Notes: a model not told the origin generated them from the letters alone. Counted from the first letter of the stretch, positions 17,291-26,926 are shown. The stretch is 64,000 nt of DNA from Planctomycetaceae bacterium (GCA_024742875.1 JANSXP010000042.1:1-64000), one strand, 5' to 3'. Translations and numbers: made by a program.

Positions 17291-18730
17291 TCACACAGAC
17301 ATGTCAGACTGCACGCGCTCACGTCCGCCCGGGCTGCGCGGCGGATCAGCCGTGGCAGGGGGCGTTGGGGGGGCTTTTGCCTCCGCCGCTTCATTCCAGA
17401 GATGCTCCAGGGCGATGCGGGAACACCGCTCCTGAAACTGCGCCGCTGTATCCCCGGCACCGTCGGTCACGACCTGCCGCTGCGCCGCTTCGTGCCCCAC
17501 CAGAATGCGGCTGGCGATCGTCTGTCGGGCGGCTTCGTCCAGCGGCCCCAGATACAACGTGCGGTCGATACGACCTGGGCGCGAACTGTTGCCCTGCTCG
17601 TCCGGAACGCCGAGCGCCGGATCAATGTGCTCCAGTTTGTTGGTGGTAATCACAACAAACAGCCCGTCACAGCGTTCGATGCCATCCAGACAGTTCAGCA
17701 GACAATCGAAGGTCAGATGCTGCTCTCGCCCCGTCACGTTTTCGCGGCCGTGAAAGACGGCGTCGATGTCTTCAATGACGGCCAGACACGGCACTTGCGA
17801 GAGCATGTGAGACCAGGCCTGCTGCAGTTCTTCGTTCTTTAAGCTGGCCAGGTCATACACGTACACGGGCAGATCCAGATCTTCAGAAATCGCACGGATG
17901 AGGGCCGTCTTGCCAGTTCCCGGTGGTCCGTGCAGCAGCCAGCCGCGTCGCCAGGGAATTGTGCGTTCTCTGTACCACTGTTCGTTGGCTTGCCAGAAAT
18001 GGGCCTCCCGGACCAGTGCCCGGGACGCATCGGTCAGCGCCAGTCGGTCAATGGCGCGTTTGGCCCCCAGATCCGGGTGTCCCAGCTGGTTCAGATTCCA
18101 GCCAATCGGCCGATGCTGCAGACAGGCACGCGTGTCGTAGGCCGACGCCGGACCAGAGTGACGCTGCCTGCCACTGGCACCATACTTGCCATCGCCGGCC
18201 GTCCCGTAAATGTGTCGCACGTAATGACGCCGCTGGCCCGGCACATCGCTGTCATTGAACGAGGCGATACGAAAGTTGAAATGTTCAGCCGCTTCGTGAA
18301 TCAGCTCATCGGCTGAGAATGTGCCTCTCACATAAAGAAGTTTCAGACCGTTGCTTTTCCAGTCGCGGGCGGTGACGCCTTCTTCCACTTCCGTTGAGCC
18401 GCCATCAGACCGGACCACCCAGATCGCCTTCATGCCCCGCCAGTAAAAGCGCCCCGCAGAGCCAATGGTCTCCATGGCGATCAGCTGTGTGCGGCACCGC
18501 TTGCGGACATGCAGCAGCCAGCCCACATACTCCCGCGGGCCCATGCGGGACGGTGTGAATTTTTCGCGCAGCAGCAGCTGAATGGCCTCTGCCTGATAGC
18601 CGGACACGGTGACTGACACGATCAGCCGGCTGGCCACCTGCGCCCACGCGCTTTTCAGGTGTCCCCAGCAGGAGGCAATCAGCGTGAGAGCGGCGGCACC
18701 GCCCGCGTAAGCCCATGGAAATTCCGTCAT
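17291..18730 (-). CDS. BCS1-like AAA ATPase
   Basis: 479 residues from ATG 18730, chosen because a GGAG ribosome site lies 7 bases upstream and a membrane helix (about 8-25) then opens the protein; a longer frame from 18823 has no such support. The middle region (about 40-200) resembles the BCS1 N-terminal domain. The AAA module has Walker A GPPGTGKT (268-275), Walker B AVIEDID (317-323), sensor ITTNK and the BCS1-typical SRPGRIDR (383-390). Mitochondrial BCS1 moves the folded Rieske protein across a membrane; bacterial relatives have no settled role. Neighbours are an SPFH protein (divergent) and the Amt kinase (downstream). Confidence 0.87.
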   Translation of the reverse strand: MTEFPWAYAGGAAALTLIASCWGHLKSAWAQVASRLIVSVTVSGYQAEAIQLLLREKFTPSRMGPREYVGWLLHVRKRCRTQLIAMETIGSAGRFYWRGMKAIWVVRSDGGSTEVEEGVTARDWKSNGLKLLYVRGTFSADELIHEAAEHFNFRIASFNDSDVPGQRRHYVRHIYGTAGDGKYGASGRQRHSGPASAYDTRACLQHRPIGWNLNQLGHPDLGAKRAIDRLALTDASRALVREAHFWQANEQWYRERTIPWRRGWLLHGPPGTGKTALIRAISEDLDLPVYVYDLASLKNEELQQAWSHMLSQVPCLAVIEDIDAVFHGRENVTGREQHLTFDCLLNCLDGIERCDGLFVVITTNKLEHIDPALGVPDEQGNSSRPGRIDRTLYLGPLDEAARQTIASRILVGHEAAQRQVVTDGAGDTAAQFQERCSRIALEHLWNEAAEAKAPPTPPATADPPRSPGGRERVQSDMSV

Positions 18731-19255
18731 GTATTTCTCCGAATCTGTGATCCGAACTGTGGCGCGATCCGTTGTATTGAGTATGAGCCAAACGACACGG
18801 CACTTCCCCAGTGAAGGACCCATCTGCAGTCGATTGTCACTCCCGGGATGCCATCTCGGGACTGCACTCGCAACGCGATCTCGTTCTTCATGGAGGTGCC
18901 GTTGTCACCGGCCATCGTTCTGACTGACACGCCCGCTCGCTTCAGAACGGTTTGCAGGAGCAGGAAACCGGTCGCTGACCCCCTGGCAGCCGACCGTTGC
19001 ACGACTGTCGAACGACTGTCGCGGTGATGTCCCGGCAGTGCCGTGGACGCCGCTGATTCCGTACGGCACCTCCGCTTTATGAAGGCACTTCAATGATTGC
19101 GTAGTCATCTCTGTGGACAACCTGTTTTCTGCGAAGCGAAGCTTTTCGCTGCCGCTGCATGACACCTGAAGGCCACGACAGGTTCATGATTTTGTGTCGG
19201 ATGTGGCAGACTGCCGTGACGATTGGCGGTCGACTTTGTCTGGAAAGGCAAAACA
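18731..19255. other. Divergent intergenic region, BCS1-like / SPFH
   Basis: 525 bp without a credible gene, holding the promoters of two divergent genes. A tandem pair acgactgtcg occurs at 19001-19010 and 19012-19021. An inverted pair gtgccgt (19038-19044) / acggcac (19063-19069) follows. Either may be regulatory; nothing more can be said. Confidence 0.5.
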
Positions 19256-20068
19256 ATGAACACCAGCAAAAACAACATTCACACCAACGAACTGCGACAA
19301 AACCAGGGACTGCTGGAGTCCGTCCTCGTGATTCTGGTTTCGGTTTTGTTTCCCCCCATCCTTCTGGCCGGCTTCTTTATCGTGAATCCGCGTGAAGAAG
19401 TGGTGGTGCTCCGATTCGGTAAGTTTGTGACCACTTTGAAGCGGCAGGGCATCTGCTGGATTCATCCTGTGGGACGCACACTGCATCGAATCCCCACAAA
19501 GGACATGACGCTCGATATTCACCCCACAACAGTTCTGGAAAAGAACGGTAACCCGATCAACATCAGCGCTGTGGTCGTCTATCGCGTGGAAGAGTCCTAC
19601 AAGGCGGCTCTGGAAGTCGAAAGCTATCGCAAGTTCATCGAAGATCAGGCCGGTGCCGTGGTCAAACGCTGCAGCTCACAGTTCCCCTATGAGTCTGCCG
19701 ATCACAGCGAGCCGTGTCTGAAAGTCGAAAGTGATGAAGTGACAGAGTCCTTCATTGCCGAACTTCAGGAAGCCGTGGAAGCGGCCGGCATTCGAGTTTT
19801 GAGTGTCCGCCTGAATGACCTGACTTACGCACCGGAAATCGCCCAGGCGATGCTGATGCGACAGCAGGCTCTGGCACTGATCGATGCTCGCAAGACCATC
19901 GTGGATGGTGCTGTGGAAATTGTTCGTGATGCTGTCGACAAACTGGCAGCCAACGAACTGCAGATCAGCGACACAGAACGGGAAACTCTGATTTCCAATC
20001 TGCTGGTCGTCATCTGCAGCGGTGAACGGACGCAGCCTGTGATGCAGATTCAGTCGAATCGCTCTTAG
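19256..20068 (+). CDS. SPFH/band 7 (prohibitin/stomatin-like) membrane protein
   Basis: 270 residues from ATG 19256 with GGAAAGG just upstream; an upstream TTG at 19223 was rejected. One membrane helix (about 20-42, SVLVILVSVLFPPILLAGFF) is followed by the SPFH core: NPREEVVVLRFGKFVTTLK, GICWIHPVGRTLHRIPTKDM, NPINISAVVVYRVEESYKA and the helical LTYAPEIAQAMLMRQQALAL, close to eukaryotic-type band 7 proteins. These oligomerise into rings or microdomains in the inner membrane and often protect or regulate proteases. A strong terminator follows. The divergent neighbour is a BCS1-like ATPase; both families have mitochondrial inner-membrane relatives. Confidence 0.9.
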   Translation: MNTSKNNIHTNELRQNQGLLESVLVILVSVLFPPILLAGFFIVNPREEVVVLRFGKFVTTLKRQGICWIHPVGRTLHRIPTKDMTLDIHPTTVLEKNGNPINISAVVVYRVEESYKAALEVESYRKFIEDQAGAVVKRCSSQFPYESADHSEPCLKVESDEVTESFIAELQEAVEAAGIRVLSVRLNDLTYAPEIAQAMLMRQQALALIDARKTIVDGAVEIVRDAVDKLAANELQISDTERETLISNLLVVICSGERTQPVMQIQSNRS

Positions 20069-20090
20069 GTGTCCGTACACGGTCAAGACT

Positions 20091-20151
20091 GAGGCCGACG
20101 AGATGTCGTGACGATGAGAATCGTGCCGACGAGTATCGTCGGCCTCTTTTT
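20091..20151 (+). terminator. Intrinsic terminator of the SPFH gene
   Basis: gaggccgacga (20091-20101) pairs perfectly with tcgtcggcctc (20136-20146), then TTTTT at 20147-20151. The loop is long (34 bases) but can fold on itself. Confidence 0.8.
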
Positions 20152-20194
20152 GTGCGCCGCAAAGCCTCTGACGGCGGCGTCGGGAGCATCGCGC

Positions 20195-20238
20195 AAAAAA
20201 AAGCTGCCCCCGTTGCCGGAAGCAGCCTTCGTTTTTTT
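20195..20238. terminator. Bidirectional intrinsic terminator, tsf side
   Basis: Stem 20203-20212 with 20217-20226 (gctgcccccg / cggaagcagc, two G-U pairs) closes on a four-base loop. It is flanked by eight A at 20195-20202 and seven T at 20232-20238. On the minus strand it ends tsf; on the plus strand it is a second stop after the SPFH gene. Confidence 0.88.
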
Positions 20239-20259
20239 CTGCTTGTGCGGTGGTACGAA

Positions 20260-21099
20260 CTAGCCGTCCATGCCCACCTGCCAGCGAGTGAAGCCAACCG
20301 CCTCATAACCGGCTTCCGAGAGAGCCTTTTCGACGCTCTTGGAATCGTCTTTGGCGAATGCCTGACACTGCAGTACGCCCTTTTCCACATAGAAGTTGTT
20401 CATGCGGCCATCGACAATCTTGTCGATGATGTTGTCGGGCTTGCCAGTGGCACGCGCTTCTTCGGTCAGACGATCACGCTCGGCCTGAACGTCAGCGGCT
20501 TCCAGGTCAGACACCAGGCAGCACGCTGGCTTCAGAGCGGCAATGTGCATCGCCACGTCACGCAGGATGCTGGCGTCTTTGCCTTCTCCTTTGGCCTGGA
20601 ACACAACGCCCGTTTTGTAGTCGTGGTGAATGTAGCCACCAGCGGGACCGGCAATGCGGGCCACGCGTGTGACAACAGTCTTCTCACGAATCTTGTTGAC
20701 GAAGTCTTCGTACATGCCCTGGAAGGTCTGTGATCCGCCTTCCGGAGTCTGGCTCATCAGTTCTTCCACAGAGGCCGCTCCGGGGCCGTTCAGCAGCGTG
20801 TCGGCCATGGGCTGTCCCAGAGCTTCCAGCGCTTCACCGGTGGCAACCGGGGCAGACTCCACCTGAATTTCCACCAGCGCCGCTTCGGACTGATCGTCTT
20901 TGATGGCGATGAAGATGCGGCCTTCTTCTGTCGCGTTGTCGGCACGCTTGTCCTGAATCTTCTTGAACTGTTCTTTCAGGATTTCGATCGCCTTGTCGGC
21001 GTCGCCTTCAGCTGCAACCAGAGCGCGTTTGCACTCCATCATGGGAAGGTCGGTCCGATCGCGCAGAGCCTTAACGGCGGCAGCAGTTACGTCAGCCAT
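20260..21099 (-). CDS. tsf: Translation elongation factor Ts
   Basis: 279 residues from ATG 21099, which has AGGAG nine bases upstream; the frame extends to 21258 but that part is leader. EF-Ts catalyses GDP-GTP exchange on EF-Tu in the cytoplasm. The N-terminal UBA-like domain reads VKALRDRTDLPMMECKRALV, the core has GRIFIAIKDDQSEAALVEIQ, and MHIAALKP and NFYVEKGVLQCQAF match family positions. The order rpsB then tsf is the usual bacterial one. A stem-loop lies between them (21299-21330), and tsf has its own leader of about 240 bp. Confidence 0.97.
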   Translation of the reverse strand: MADVTAAAVKALRDRTDLPMMECKRALVAAEGDADKAIEILKEQFKKIQDKRADNATEEGRIFIAIKDDQSEAALVEIQVESAPVATGEALEALGQPMADTLLNGPGAASVEELMSQTPEGGSQTFQGMYEDFVNKIREKTVVTRVARIAGPAGGYIHHDYKTGVVFQAKGEGKDASILRDVAMHIAALKPACCLVSDLEAADVQAERDRLTEEARATGKPDNIIDKIVDGRMNNFYVEKGVLQCQAFAKDDSKSVEKALSEAGYEAVGFTRWQVGMDG

Positions 21100-21298
21100 T
21101 GTAGGATTCTCCTGTGGTTGGTGGCTTCTGAAGCCAGCAAGTGAGCCCCCAACGGGCTCGGGGCAGAGTGTTCGAAGTACGGTTATCGCGGTACGACGCG
21201 GCACAGCGCGGCCGTGCGCAGAGCTGCGAAGCCCGAAGAACGTGAAATGAATAGACACCGACTGTGACAGGAAGTTCCCGGTCGGTGCACGAAGAGAG

Positions 21299-21330
21299 AA
21301 AACTGAGAACCCGTTTCCGCGGGCTCTCAG
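21299..21330 (-). terminator. Stem-loop between rpsB and tsf (terminator or attenuator)
   Basis: ctgagaacccg (21303-21313) pairs with cgggctctcag (21320-21330). On the minus strand the hairpin is followed by TTTTCTCTC. It stands 15 bases after the rpsB stop and could reduce read-through into tsf. Confidence 0.65.
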
Positions 21331-21344
21331 CCGTTCAGATCTGC

Positions 21345-22097
21345 CTAGCCGATGGATGGAACGGCTTTGGGCTCTTCGCCGCTCATGTCCGTTTTCTTGG
21401 CTGGCTCGTTGGGTCGCAGAGCTTTGCCCTGCTTGATGGCGTCGACCAGGTGCTGCGTCACCAGGCGGATTGATCGCAGGCTGTCGTCGTTGCCGGGAAT
21501 CGGCAGGTCGACCATGTCCGGATCGGAGTCGGTGTCGATCAGCGCGACCACTTTGATACCCAGCAGGTGAGCTTCGTGAACGGCGTTGCGTTCTTTGCTG
21601 GGGTCAATCACAACCAGACATTCCGGCAGGCGGTTCATGTCCCGGATACCGTTCAGGTTGCGGTAGATCTTGCGGTACTCACGCATCAGCGTGGACTGCA
21701 TCTTCTTGCTGTATGTGGCCAGCTCACCAGATTCCTGCATGGCTTCCAGTTCTTCCAGTCGCTTCAGACGACTGCGAACCGTGCGGAAGTTAGTCAGCGT
21801 GCCACCCAGCCAGCGCTCAGAGCAGAACGGCATGCCGCATTCGGACGCCAGTTCTTCCAGAGAAGCGGCCGCCTGTCGCTTGGTACCGACAAACAGGATC
21901 AGGCTGCCATGGGCCGCCACACGCATCAGGTATTTCTTGGCACGGATCAGACCACGAATCGTCTCTTTGATATCGATGATGTGGATCTGATTCTTACGAC
22001 CGTAAATGTACGGACGCATTTTGGGATTCCAGCGACTGGAACGGTGACCGTAATGGACACCAGCGTCCAGAATCTCTTTCACGACAATCTCAGCCAT
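21345..22097 (-). CDS. rpsB: 30S ribosomal protein S2
   Basis: 250 residues from ATG 22097, which has AGGAG upstream; a further upstream Met was rejected. S2 joins the small subunit late and binds near S1. Signatures are [31 protein letters not shown]-type [48 protein letters not shown] and [16 protein letters not shown]. It is the first gene of the rpsB-tsf unit. An inverted pair caacc/ggttg (22122-22138) lies 25 bases before the start and could be part of a leader control element; that is inference. Confidence 0.98.
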   Translation of the reverse strand: MAEIVVKEILDAGVHYGHRSSRWNPKMRPYIYGRKNQIHIIDIKETIRGLIRAKKYLMRVAAHGSLILFVGTKRQAAASLEELASECGMPFCSERWLGGTLTNFRTVRSRLKRLEELEAMQESGELATYSKKMQSTLMREYRKIYRNLNGIRDMNRLPECLVVIDPSKERNAVHEAHLLGIKVVALIDTDSDPDMVDLPIPGNDDSLRSIRLVTQHLVDAIKQGKALRPNEPAKKTDMSGEEPKAVPSIG

Positions 22098-22687
22098 GGG
22101 CCGATCTCCTGTCTTGTTGAACAACCCTGATCAGGTTGCCTTCCGTCCGCGGCACGCTGTTTGGCAACGCACATCGGCAGAAGCAGAACAATTGTGTGAG
22201 TGTTGAAGGGGGGAAAATTCTCCAACAATCGCACTCCGCCAGTTCATCAGGGCGCGGATAAAACCCTCGCATCCTCCACAGGATGCTGTCAATTGAGCGG
22301 GGCAGGGTAGCGTTGGCAGAGGGGGGCGTCAAACCGCGTTTCACGTTATCTGAGAAGGATTTGCGTGAAATCTGCCCCACCTGCCCGCGGCTGCCGCAGC
22401 GTCTGACCCACATCGGAATTCTGTGATCACAAATTGACGCCAATCGCCGGCTGCCGGGCGTAATTCCCGGGAATCGTGCGGAAATCCGCCGGGGGCCGCC
22501 AAATGAACGATCTGTCTGGACGTGGAGCCCCTTTTTCACTCAGATCCGGCAAATCGTGCAAAACGTCCGCTTCCGCTGTAAGAACGATGGCCAGATGATC
22601 GTCGGGCGGGTGCAGGAACGGAATCCGGAGGCCTGAGTTGGCCTCCGACTTCACCACCACGGACGATCCTCTCGCCAGTTGCCGGCC
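22098..22687. other. Long divergent leader region, rpsB / NrtS-like
   Basis: 590 bp with no credible gene. It must hold the rpsB promoter and leader (minus) and the promoter of the NrtS-like gene (plus). A TTGACA at 22292-22287 (minus) lacks a matching -10 at 16-19 bp. A six-base hairpin (gcatcc/ggatgc, about 22268-22286) overlaps it. Confidence 0.5.
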
Positions 22688-22975
22688 ATGACCGACGTCA
22701 ATTCTCCGACTACAGAACCCTGCCGGAACGATGGCTCCGGTGTGCCCGGCGTGCTGCAAACCGCGTTTTCGGGCCCTGTGGTCCGACGCGCCCTGATGTT
22801 CGGTGTGGTGGTGGGATCGGTTCTGGTGTCGATCAACCATTGTGGCTGCTGCCTCAACGGACATGTTCGTTCTCGCTGTATCGTGCAGGTGGTCCTGACG
22901 ATGTGTGTGCCGTACACTGTGTCCACGTTTTCCAGTGTGCTGGCGATTCGCGATCAGGCCCGCCAGCGGCTGTAG
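22688..22975 (+). CDS. nrtS: NrtS-like small nitrate/nitrite transporter protein
   Basis: 95 residues from ATG 22688. Two hydrophobic segments, RRALMFGVVVGSVLVSINH and IVQVVLTMCVPYTVSTFSSV, match the NrtS family: RRA..., a helix ending in a short IN motif, then L.Y/MCVPY.VSTY/F..V. The usual IN-Q-G-D is I-N-H-C-G here, so activity may differ. NrtS has been described as a small nitrate or nitrite membrane transporter in cyanobacteria and marine bacteria. The N-terminal about 30 residues are polar and not conserved. It is a single gene about 160 bp before the BshC-like gene. Confidence 0.7.
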   Translation: MTDVNSPTTEPCRNDGSGVPGVLQTAFSGPVVRRALMFGVVVGSVLVSINHCGCCLNGHVRSRCIVQVVLTMCVPYTVSTFSSVLAIRDQARQRL

Positions 22976-23136
22976 CCGGCAGGCCGGGTTTGCCGAACCG
23001 CCCTGCCGATGTCGCACCCCGCTCATGCAGGCGCTCGGGCACAGGGAATCCGCAGGGATGACCGAACCGACACATTCCTGAACGATCCCCCAAAACGCTG
23101 GAAATATTCCGCGGACGGCCTTAACTCCGTACCCCA

Positions 23137-24834
23137 ATGTCACCATCATCGCTGCAGGGAATCGCCGATTTGGGGACCATCACCGGCGGTTTCGCTCTCT
23201 GTTCAGCCTCTGTTGGGGTGTCCAGTGTGACACCAGAGTTCATGACTGCAGTGACCGCGGACTACACAGACATCAAAACGCAGCCGGAACTCGACCAGTG
23301 GTCGACGTTTCTGCGTGTGTGTTCGCTGGAAAATTCGAGGCTGAGTGAGATTCGCCGCAATGCTCGGCGTCGTTTGGTGCAGGCGGCGGAGCAGTACGTG
23401 CTGCGACTGCAGGGAATCGCGGAAGAAGCCGACCTGCCGCCGCTCAGGACTCCCGTGTTCACCGGCACCCCGGAGGATACGCCCATTGTGATGACCGGAC
23501 ATCAGCCGGTCGTGTTTCATTCAGGGTTAACGTTTAAGTACGAAACCACGCAGCGTTTTGTTGCCGACAGCGAGGCCCTGGGGCTCGCCGTGATCATTGA
23601 TACCGATCAGGGGGACGCCGGGCAGTTCAGTTTTCCGCACCAGCAGTCTGTCCCCGACGCTGGCCCTGCGGACGGCCCAACAGATGCTCAAACCGTCGGT
23701 CGACCGGAACTGGCGATCGAAACACTTGCCGAACCGCATCGCCTGTATGGTCACGCGCGAATGAAATCGCCCGCTGAGCTGAAAGCAGTCGGTCGCAGCA
23801 TCAGTGAAGAGCTGACGCGGTCCGGGCAGACGTCAGCCGCCGAACGCACGCAGCAGACGCTGACGCAGTTTGCTCAGCTGTCGGCCGCCAAAGCCACCAT
23901 GACGCAGGCCAATACCATTATGCGACGACAGCATGGGATTGGTGATCAGCTGCTGGAACTGCCGCTGTCGGCCATCGCCGCGTTCCCCGAATGTCTCATG
24001 CTGACCGCCGACATTCTCAAGCAGCCGCTGCGATTTGCTTCCGGCTACAATGCGGCCCTGCAGGCGTTTCGGGATGAATACAACATCCGAAACATCGCCA
24101 ATCCGTTCCCGGATTTGAAGGTGGAGGAGCACAGCTGCGAACTGCCCTTCTGGATTGTCGACCACGATCGCGGCAAGCGCTACGTGCTGGAAGTGCAGCT
24201 TGACGGCAACATGACAAAGCTGATGGCCAGCGGCAAAACGGTGGACAGCTTTGCCGGTAATATCACGTCAGAAACGCTGGAACCCATGCTGCTGCAGAAC
24301 CTGCAGATCATTCCCCGCGGTGCACTCATTACCGCCTTTCTGCGGCTGCTGTTCAGCGACCTGTTTGTCCATGGCACCGGTGGCGCCCGGTATGATCGCT
24401 TCACCGACGAGTTGATGCGTTCCTGGTGGAACGCTGAGCCGCCTCCGTTCACCGTGGCGACCGCTTCCCGCCATCTGTTTTCTGCACAGCGAACGGAGAT
24501 CGATCGCCTGCAGCAGGTGAAGACCGATCTGAGGGAACTGCAGTACAATCCGCAGCGGTACTTCGGTCAGGCCGTCTTCAGTTCGGAACTGGAGACGCAG
24601 CTGGTGGCACTGATGAAAGAAAAGCAGGCGGCGGTGGACGCCATGAAGTCGTTTCACGCCGATGGGCAGTCGGCCAAGGAGGCGGGCAGCGCCATCCAGC
24701 ATCTGACCAACGCCATCAAACAGGCCGTCGTGGCCGAATTTGAGCCACAACTGCAGGACCTGCACAGCATCACAGGGGAACAGATGGATGCGATCAACTG
24801 TCGCACCTACCCCTGGTTTTTCTTTTCGCGATAA
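23137..24834 (+). CDS. Conserved protein, possible distant BshC relative
   Basis: 565 residues from ATG 23137. An alternative ATG at 23242 may be the true start, since the first 35 residues look poorly conserved and neither has a strong ribosome site. Two blocks recall BshC, the putative cysteine-adding enzyme of bacillithiol synthesis: VMTGHQPVVFHSGLTFKY with IDTDQGDAGQF after it (BshC has VVTGQQ...G...K then a GEDHD motif), and IPRGALITAFLRLLFSDLF followed by HGTGGARYDRFTDEL (BshC has PR...GG.GE..Y). The middle part, SCELPFWIVDHDRGKRYVLEV, has no match I know. No bshA/bshB is in view, so the function is tentative. The stop is 3 bp before the ClpP-like gene, so they are probably one operon. 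Confidence 0.6.
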   Translation: MSPSSLQGIADLGTITGGFALCSASVGVSSVTPEFMTAVTADYTDIKTQPELDQWSTFLRVCSLENSRLSEIRRNARRRLVQAAEQYVLRLQGIAEEADLPPLRTPVFTGTPEDTPIVMTGHQPVVFHSGLTFKYETTQRFVADSEALGLAVIIDTDQGDAGQFSFPHQQSVPDAGPADGPTDAQTVGRPELAIETLAEPHRLYGHARMKSPAELKAVGRSISEELTRSGQTSAAERTQQTLTQFAQLSAAKATMTQANTIMRRQHGIGDQLLELPLSAIAAFPECLMLTADILKQPLRFASGYNAALQAFRDEYNIRNIANPFPDLKVEEHSCELPFWIVDHDRGKRYVLEVQLDGNMTKLMASGKTVDSFAGNITSETLEPMLLQNLQIIPRGALITAFLRLLFSDLFVHGTGGARYDRFTDELMRSWWNAEPPPFTVATASRHLFSAQRTEIDRLQQVKTDLRELQYNPQRYFGQAVFSSELETQLVALMKEKQAAVDAMKSFHADGQSAKEAGSAIQHLTNAIKQAVVAEFEPQLQDLHSITGEQMDAINCRTYPWFFFSR

Positions 24835-24837
24835 TCG

Positions 24838-25452
24838 ATGAACGCCAAATCGAAGCCCTCGTCAAAAATCGGCCCGTATCCGCCCGTGCCGCACGGCAGT
24901 CTGCCCGAGCCTCCTCGCGGTCCCTGGGAAATCTGCATCACGGGTGATCTGTCGGAACGCCAGTCCGATCTGATTGGTCGTCTGACCGAAGTGCCGGTCC
25001 GCAGTCGGGGGCTGATCTATTTTGACTCCTGCGGCGGCAGCGTGTACGCCGGCCTGGCACTGGCGACCCTCATTCGCACCCGCGAGCTGAAAGCCACAGC
25101 CGTGGTGCTGAGCGAATGTTCGTCAGCCGCCCTGATGCCCTTTGCCGCCTGCCCGCAGCGACTGGTGACGCCACTGAGCACGCTGCTGTTTCACCCCATG
25201 CGATGGCAGTCTGAAGAAGACGTGCGTCTGGAAGAGGCCACCGAATGGGCGCGGCACTTTCGTCAGCTGGAGACCGACCTGGATGATCTGCTGGTGCGGC
25301 TGTTCCCGGTCGACGCCGACCAATTGGCGAAGTGGACACGGCCCGGCCGATTTCTCAGCGGCACAGAGCTGGTCGAAGCCGGACTGGCAAAGATGTACGA
25401 CCCGTTTTCCGGCGATGACCCCTGGAAAACGCTGCAGCAGCTGCAGGCCTAG
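24838..25452 (+). CDS. ClpP-like serine protease homologue (crotonase fold)
   Basis: 204 residues. The core follows Clp[17 protein letters not shown] at 65-80 (Clp[15 protein letters not shown]), a nucleophile position S96 in [13 protein letters not shown], and H119 in LLFHPM (ClpP MIHQP). The third member of the triad is doubtful: where ClpP has Y-G-L-V-D, this protein has A-G-L-A-K (K186). It may therefore be weakly active or use another acid. There is no signal peptide; the N-terminus is Pro-rich. It starts 3 bp after the BshC-like gene, implying coupled expression. SppA-like or ClpP-like roles are both possible. Confidence 0.75.
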   Translation: MNAKSKPSSKIGPYPPVPHGSLPEPPRGPWEICITGDLSERQSDLIGRLTEVPVRSRGLIYFDSCGGSVYAGLALATLIRTRELKATAVVLSECSSAALMPFAACPQRLVTPLSTLLFHPMRWQSEEDVRLEEATEWARHFRQLETDLDDLLVRLFPVDADQLAKWTRPGRFLSGTELVEAGLAKMYDPFSGDDPWKTLQQLQA

Positions 25453-25687
25453 CCATTCGATATCCGACGATGGTTTGGCTGGTCATGATCACGCTCGCCA
25501 GGCCGTCACGATGCGGTCCGCCTGCTCGTTCCCACGATTATCCTGCCCAGTCTTCCCGGCCGCGAAAATCGGTCGCCCGGCAGAACCAAATGTCCGGGAA
25601 ACGTGTCTGGTGCCGCAACGCGCCTCTCGCCGCCGTCGTGCCGGACTGCTACCATTGCACGCTTCTGCCGCTAACCGGAGTCTTCTT

Positions 25688-26896
25688 ATGAGCACTGCAT
25701 CTGCCCTGGACAGCCAATCCACCATTGGCCTTTTTGATGAGTACGTGATCCCCAACTACACGCGGTATCCCGTTTCTCTGGTCCGCGGCGAAGGCTCACG
25801 TGTCTGGGACGCAGAAGGCAACACCTACCTGGACCTGTTTCCGGGCTGGGGCTGCAACATCCTGGGCTACTCGGCGCCCGCCGTTGTCCAGGCCATTCAG
25901 GAGCAGGCGTCTCGCTTAATCCACGTGCCCAACACCTGGTACATCGAGCAACAGGGACGATTCGCGGAGTTTCTGTGCAGCCGCAGTTTCGGCAAGGCGT
26001 TCTTCTGTAACAGCGGCGCCGAAGCCAACGAGGCGGCCATCAAACTGGCCCGGCTGCACGGCTCCGCGGCGGGCCGTTTTCGCACCATCACCTTTGAGAA
26101 AGGGTTTCACGGTCGCACGTTTGGTGCTTTGACAGCCACCGCACAGCCCAAATACCACGAGGGCCTGGGGCCTCTGATGGCCGGTTTCCGATATGCCGCC
26201 ATGAATGACCTGGAAGGTGTCGAAAAACTGATCGACAACGAAACCTGCGCCATCATGATTGAGCCCATTCAGGGCGAAGGCGGCGTTCGCATTCCGGAAC
26301 CAGGCTTTCTGGAAGGGCTGCGAAAACTGTGTGATGACAACGACCTGCTGCTGATTTTCGATGAAGTGCAAACCGGCATGGCCCGCACGGGAGAATGGTT
26401 CGCCTATCAGCACACCGAAGTGATTCCCGACGTGATCACCATGGCCAAAGGGCTGGCCGGCGGCGTGGCGTGTGGCGCAATGATCACGCAGGACGAATTT
26501 GCCGGTGACCTGCGTCCCGGAATGCATGCCAGCACCTTTGGTGGCAATTCGCTGGCGATGGCCGCCGGCATCGCCACGGGCGAAACCATCGAACGCGAAA
26601 ACCTGCTGCAGAACGTCAGCGACAACGCGGCTTACGCTTTCGAACGCCTCGATCAGCTGCGTGCCGAACTGCCCATCATTAATGAGCTGCGCATCTGTGG
26701 CATGATGATTGGCATCGATCTGACGATCCCCAGCGGCCCGGCGGTCGGCAAAGCCATGAATCGCGGCCTGCTGCTGAACTCCACGCAGGACACGGTTGTG
26801 CGCCTCCTGCCCGCGCTCAACATCACCCGCGGCGAGCTCGAAGAAGGGCTGGATATCGTCACCGCCATCCTCGAAGAAATGGCCAGCGAAGCCTAA
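25688..26896 (+). CDS. argD: Acetylornithine aminotransferase
   Basis: 402 residues from ATG 25688; the open frame runs further upstream, but the start [20 protein letters not shown] gives a normal family N-terminus. A class III PLP aminotransferase that converts N-acetylglutamate semialdehyde to N-acetylornithine in arginine synthesis. Signs are [92 protein letters not shown] and the PLP lysine in [14 protein letters not shown]. The C-terminal [20 protein letters not shown] matches ArgD. It is a single unit, convergent with the DUF1592 gene 111 bp on. Confidence 0.92.
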   Translation: MSTASALDSQSTIGLFDEYVIPNYTRYPVSLVRGEGSRVWDAEGNTYLDLFPGWGCNILGYSAPAVVQAIQEQASRLIHVPNTWYIEQQGRFAEFLCSRSFGKAFFCNSGAEANEAAIKLARLHGSAAGRFRTITFEKGFHGRTFGALTATAQPKYHEGLGPLMAGFRYAAMNDLEGVEKLIDNETCAIMIEPIQGEGGVRIPEPGFLEGLRKLCDDNDLLLIFDEVQTGMARTGEWFAYQHTEVIPDVITMAKGLAGGVACGAMITQDEFAGDLRPGMHASTFGGNSLAMAAGIATGETIERENLLQNVSDNAAYAFERLDQLRAELPIINELRICGMMIGIDLTIPSGPAVGKAMNRGLLLNSTQDTVVRLLPALNITRGELEEGLDIVTAILEEMASEA

Positions 26897-26926
26897 AGCC
26901 GCGAGGTTTCCGGCGAAGCATGGTCT

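Noticed and set aside
19119-19127. TGTGGACAA as a DnaA box/origin signal
   Set aside because: A single imperfect box with no cluster, no AT-rich unwinding region and no dnaA/dnaN nearby.
22287-22292. TTGACA on the minus strand as the rpsB -35 box
   Set aside because: No -10-like hexamer occurs 16-19 bp downstream; the nearest AT-rich block is about 23 bp away.
25283-25687. N-terminal extension of argD overlapping the ClpP-like gene
   Set aside because: It runs out of frame over another gene; ATG 25688 begins a complete ArgD.
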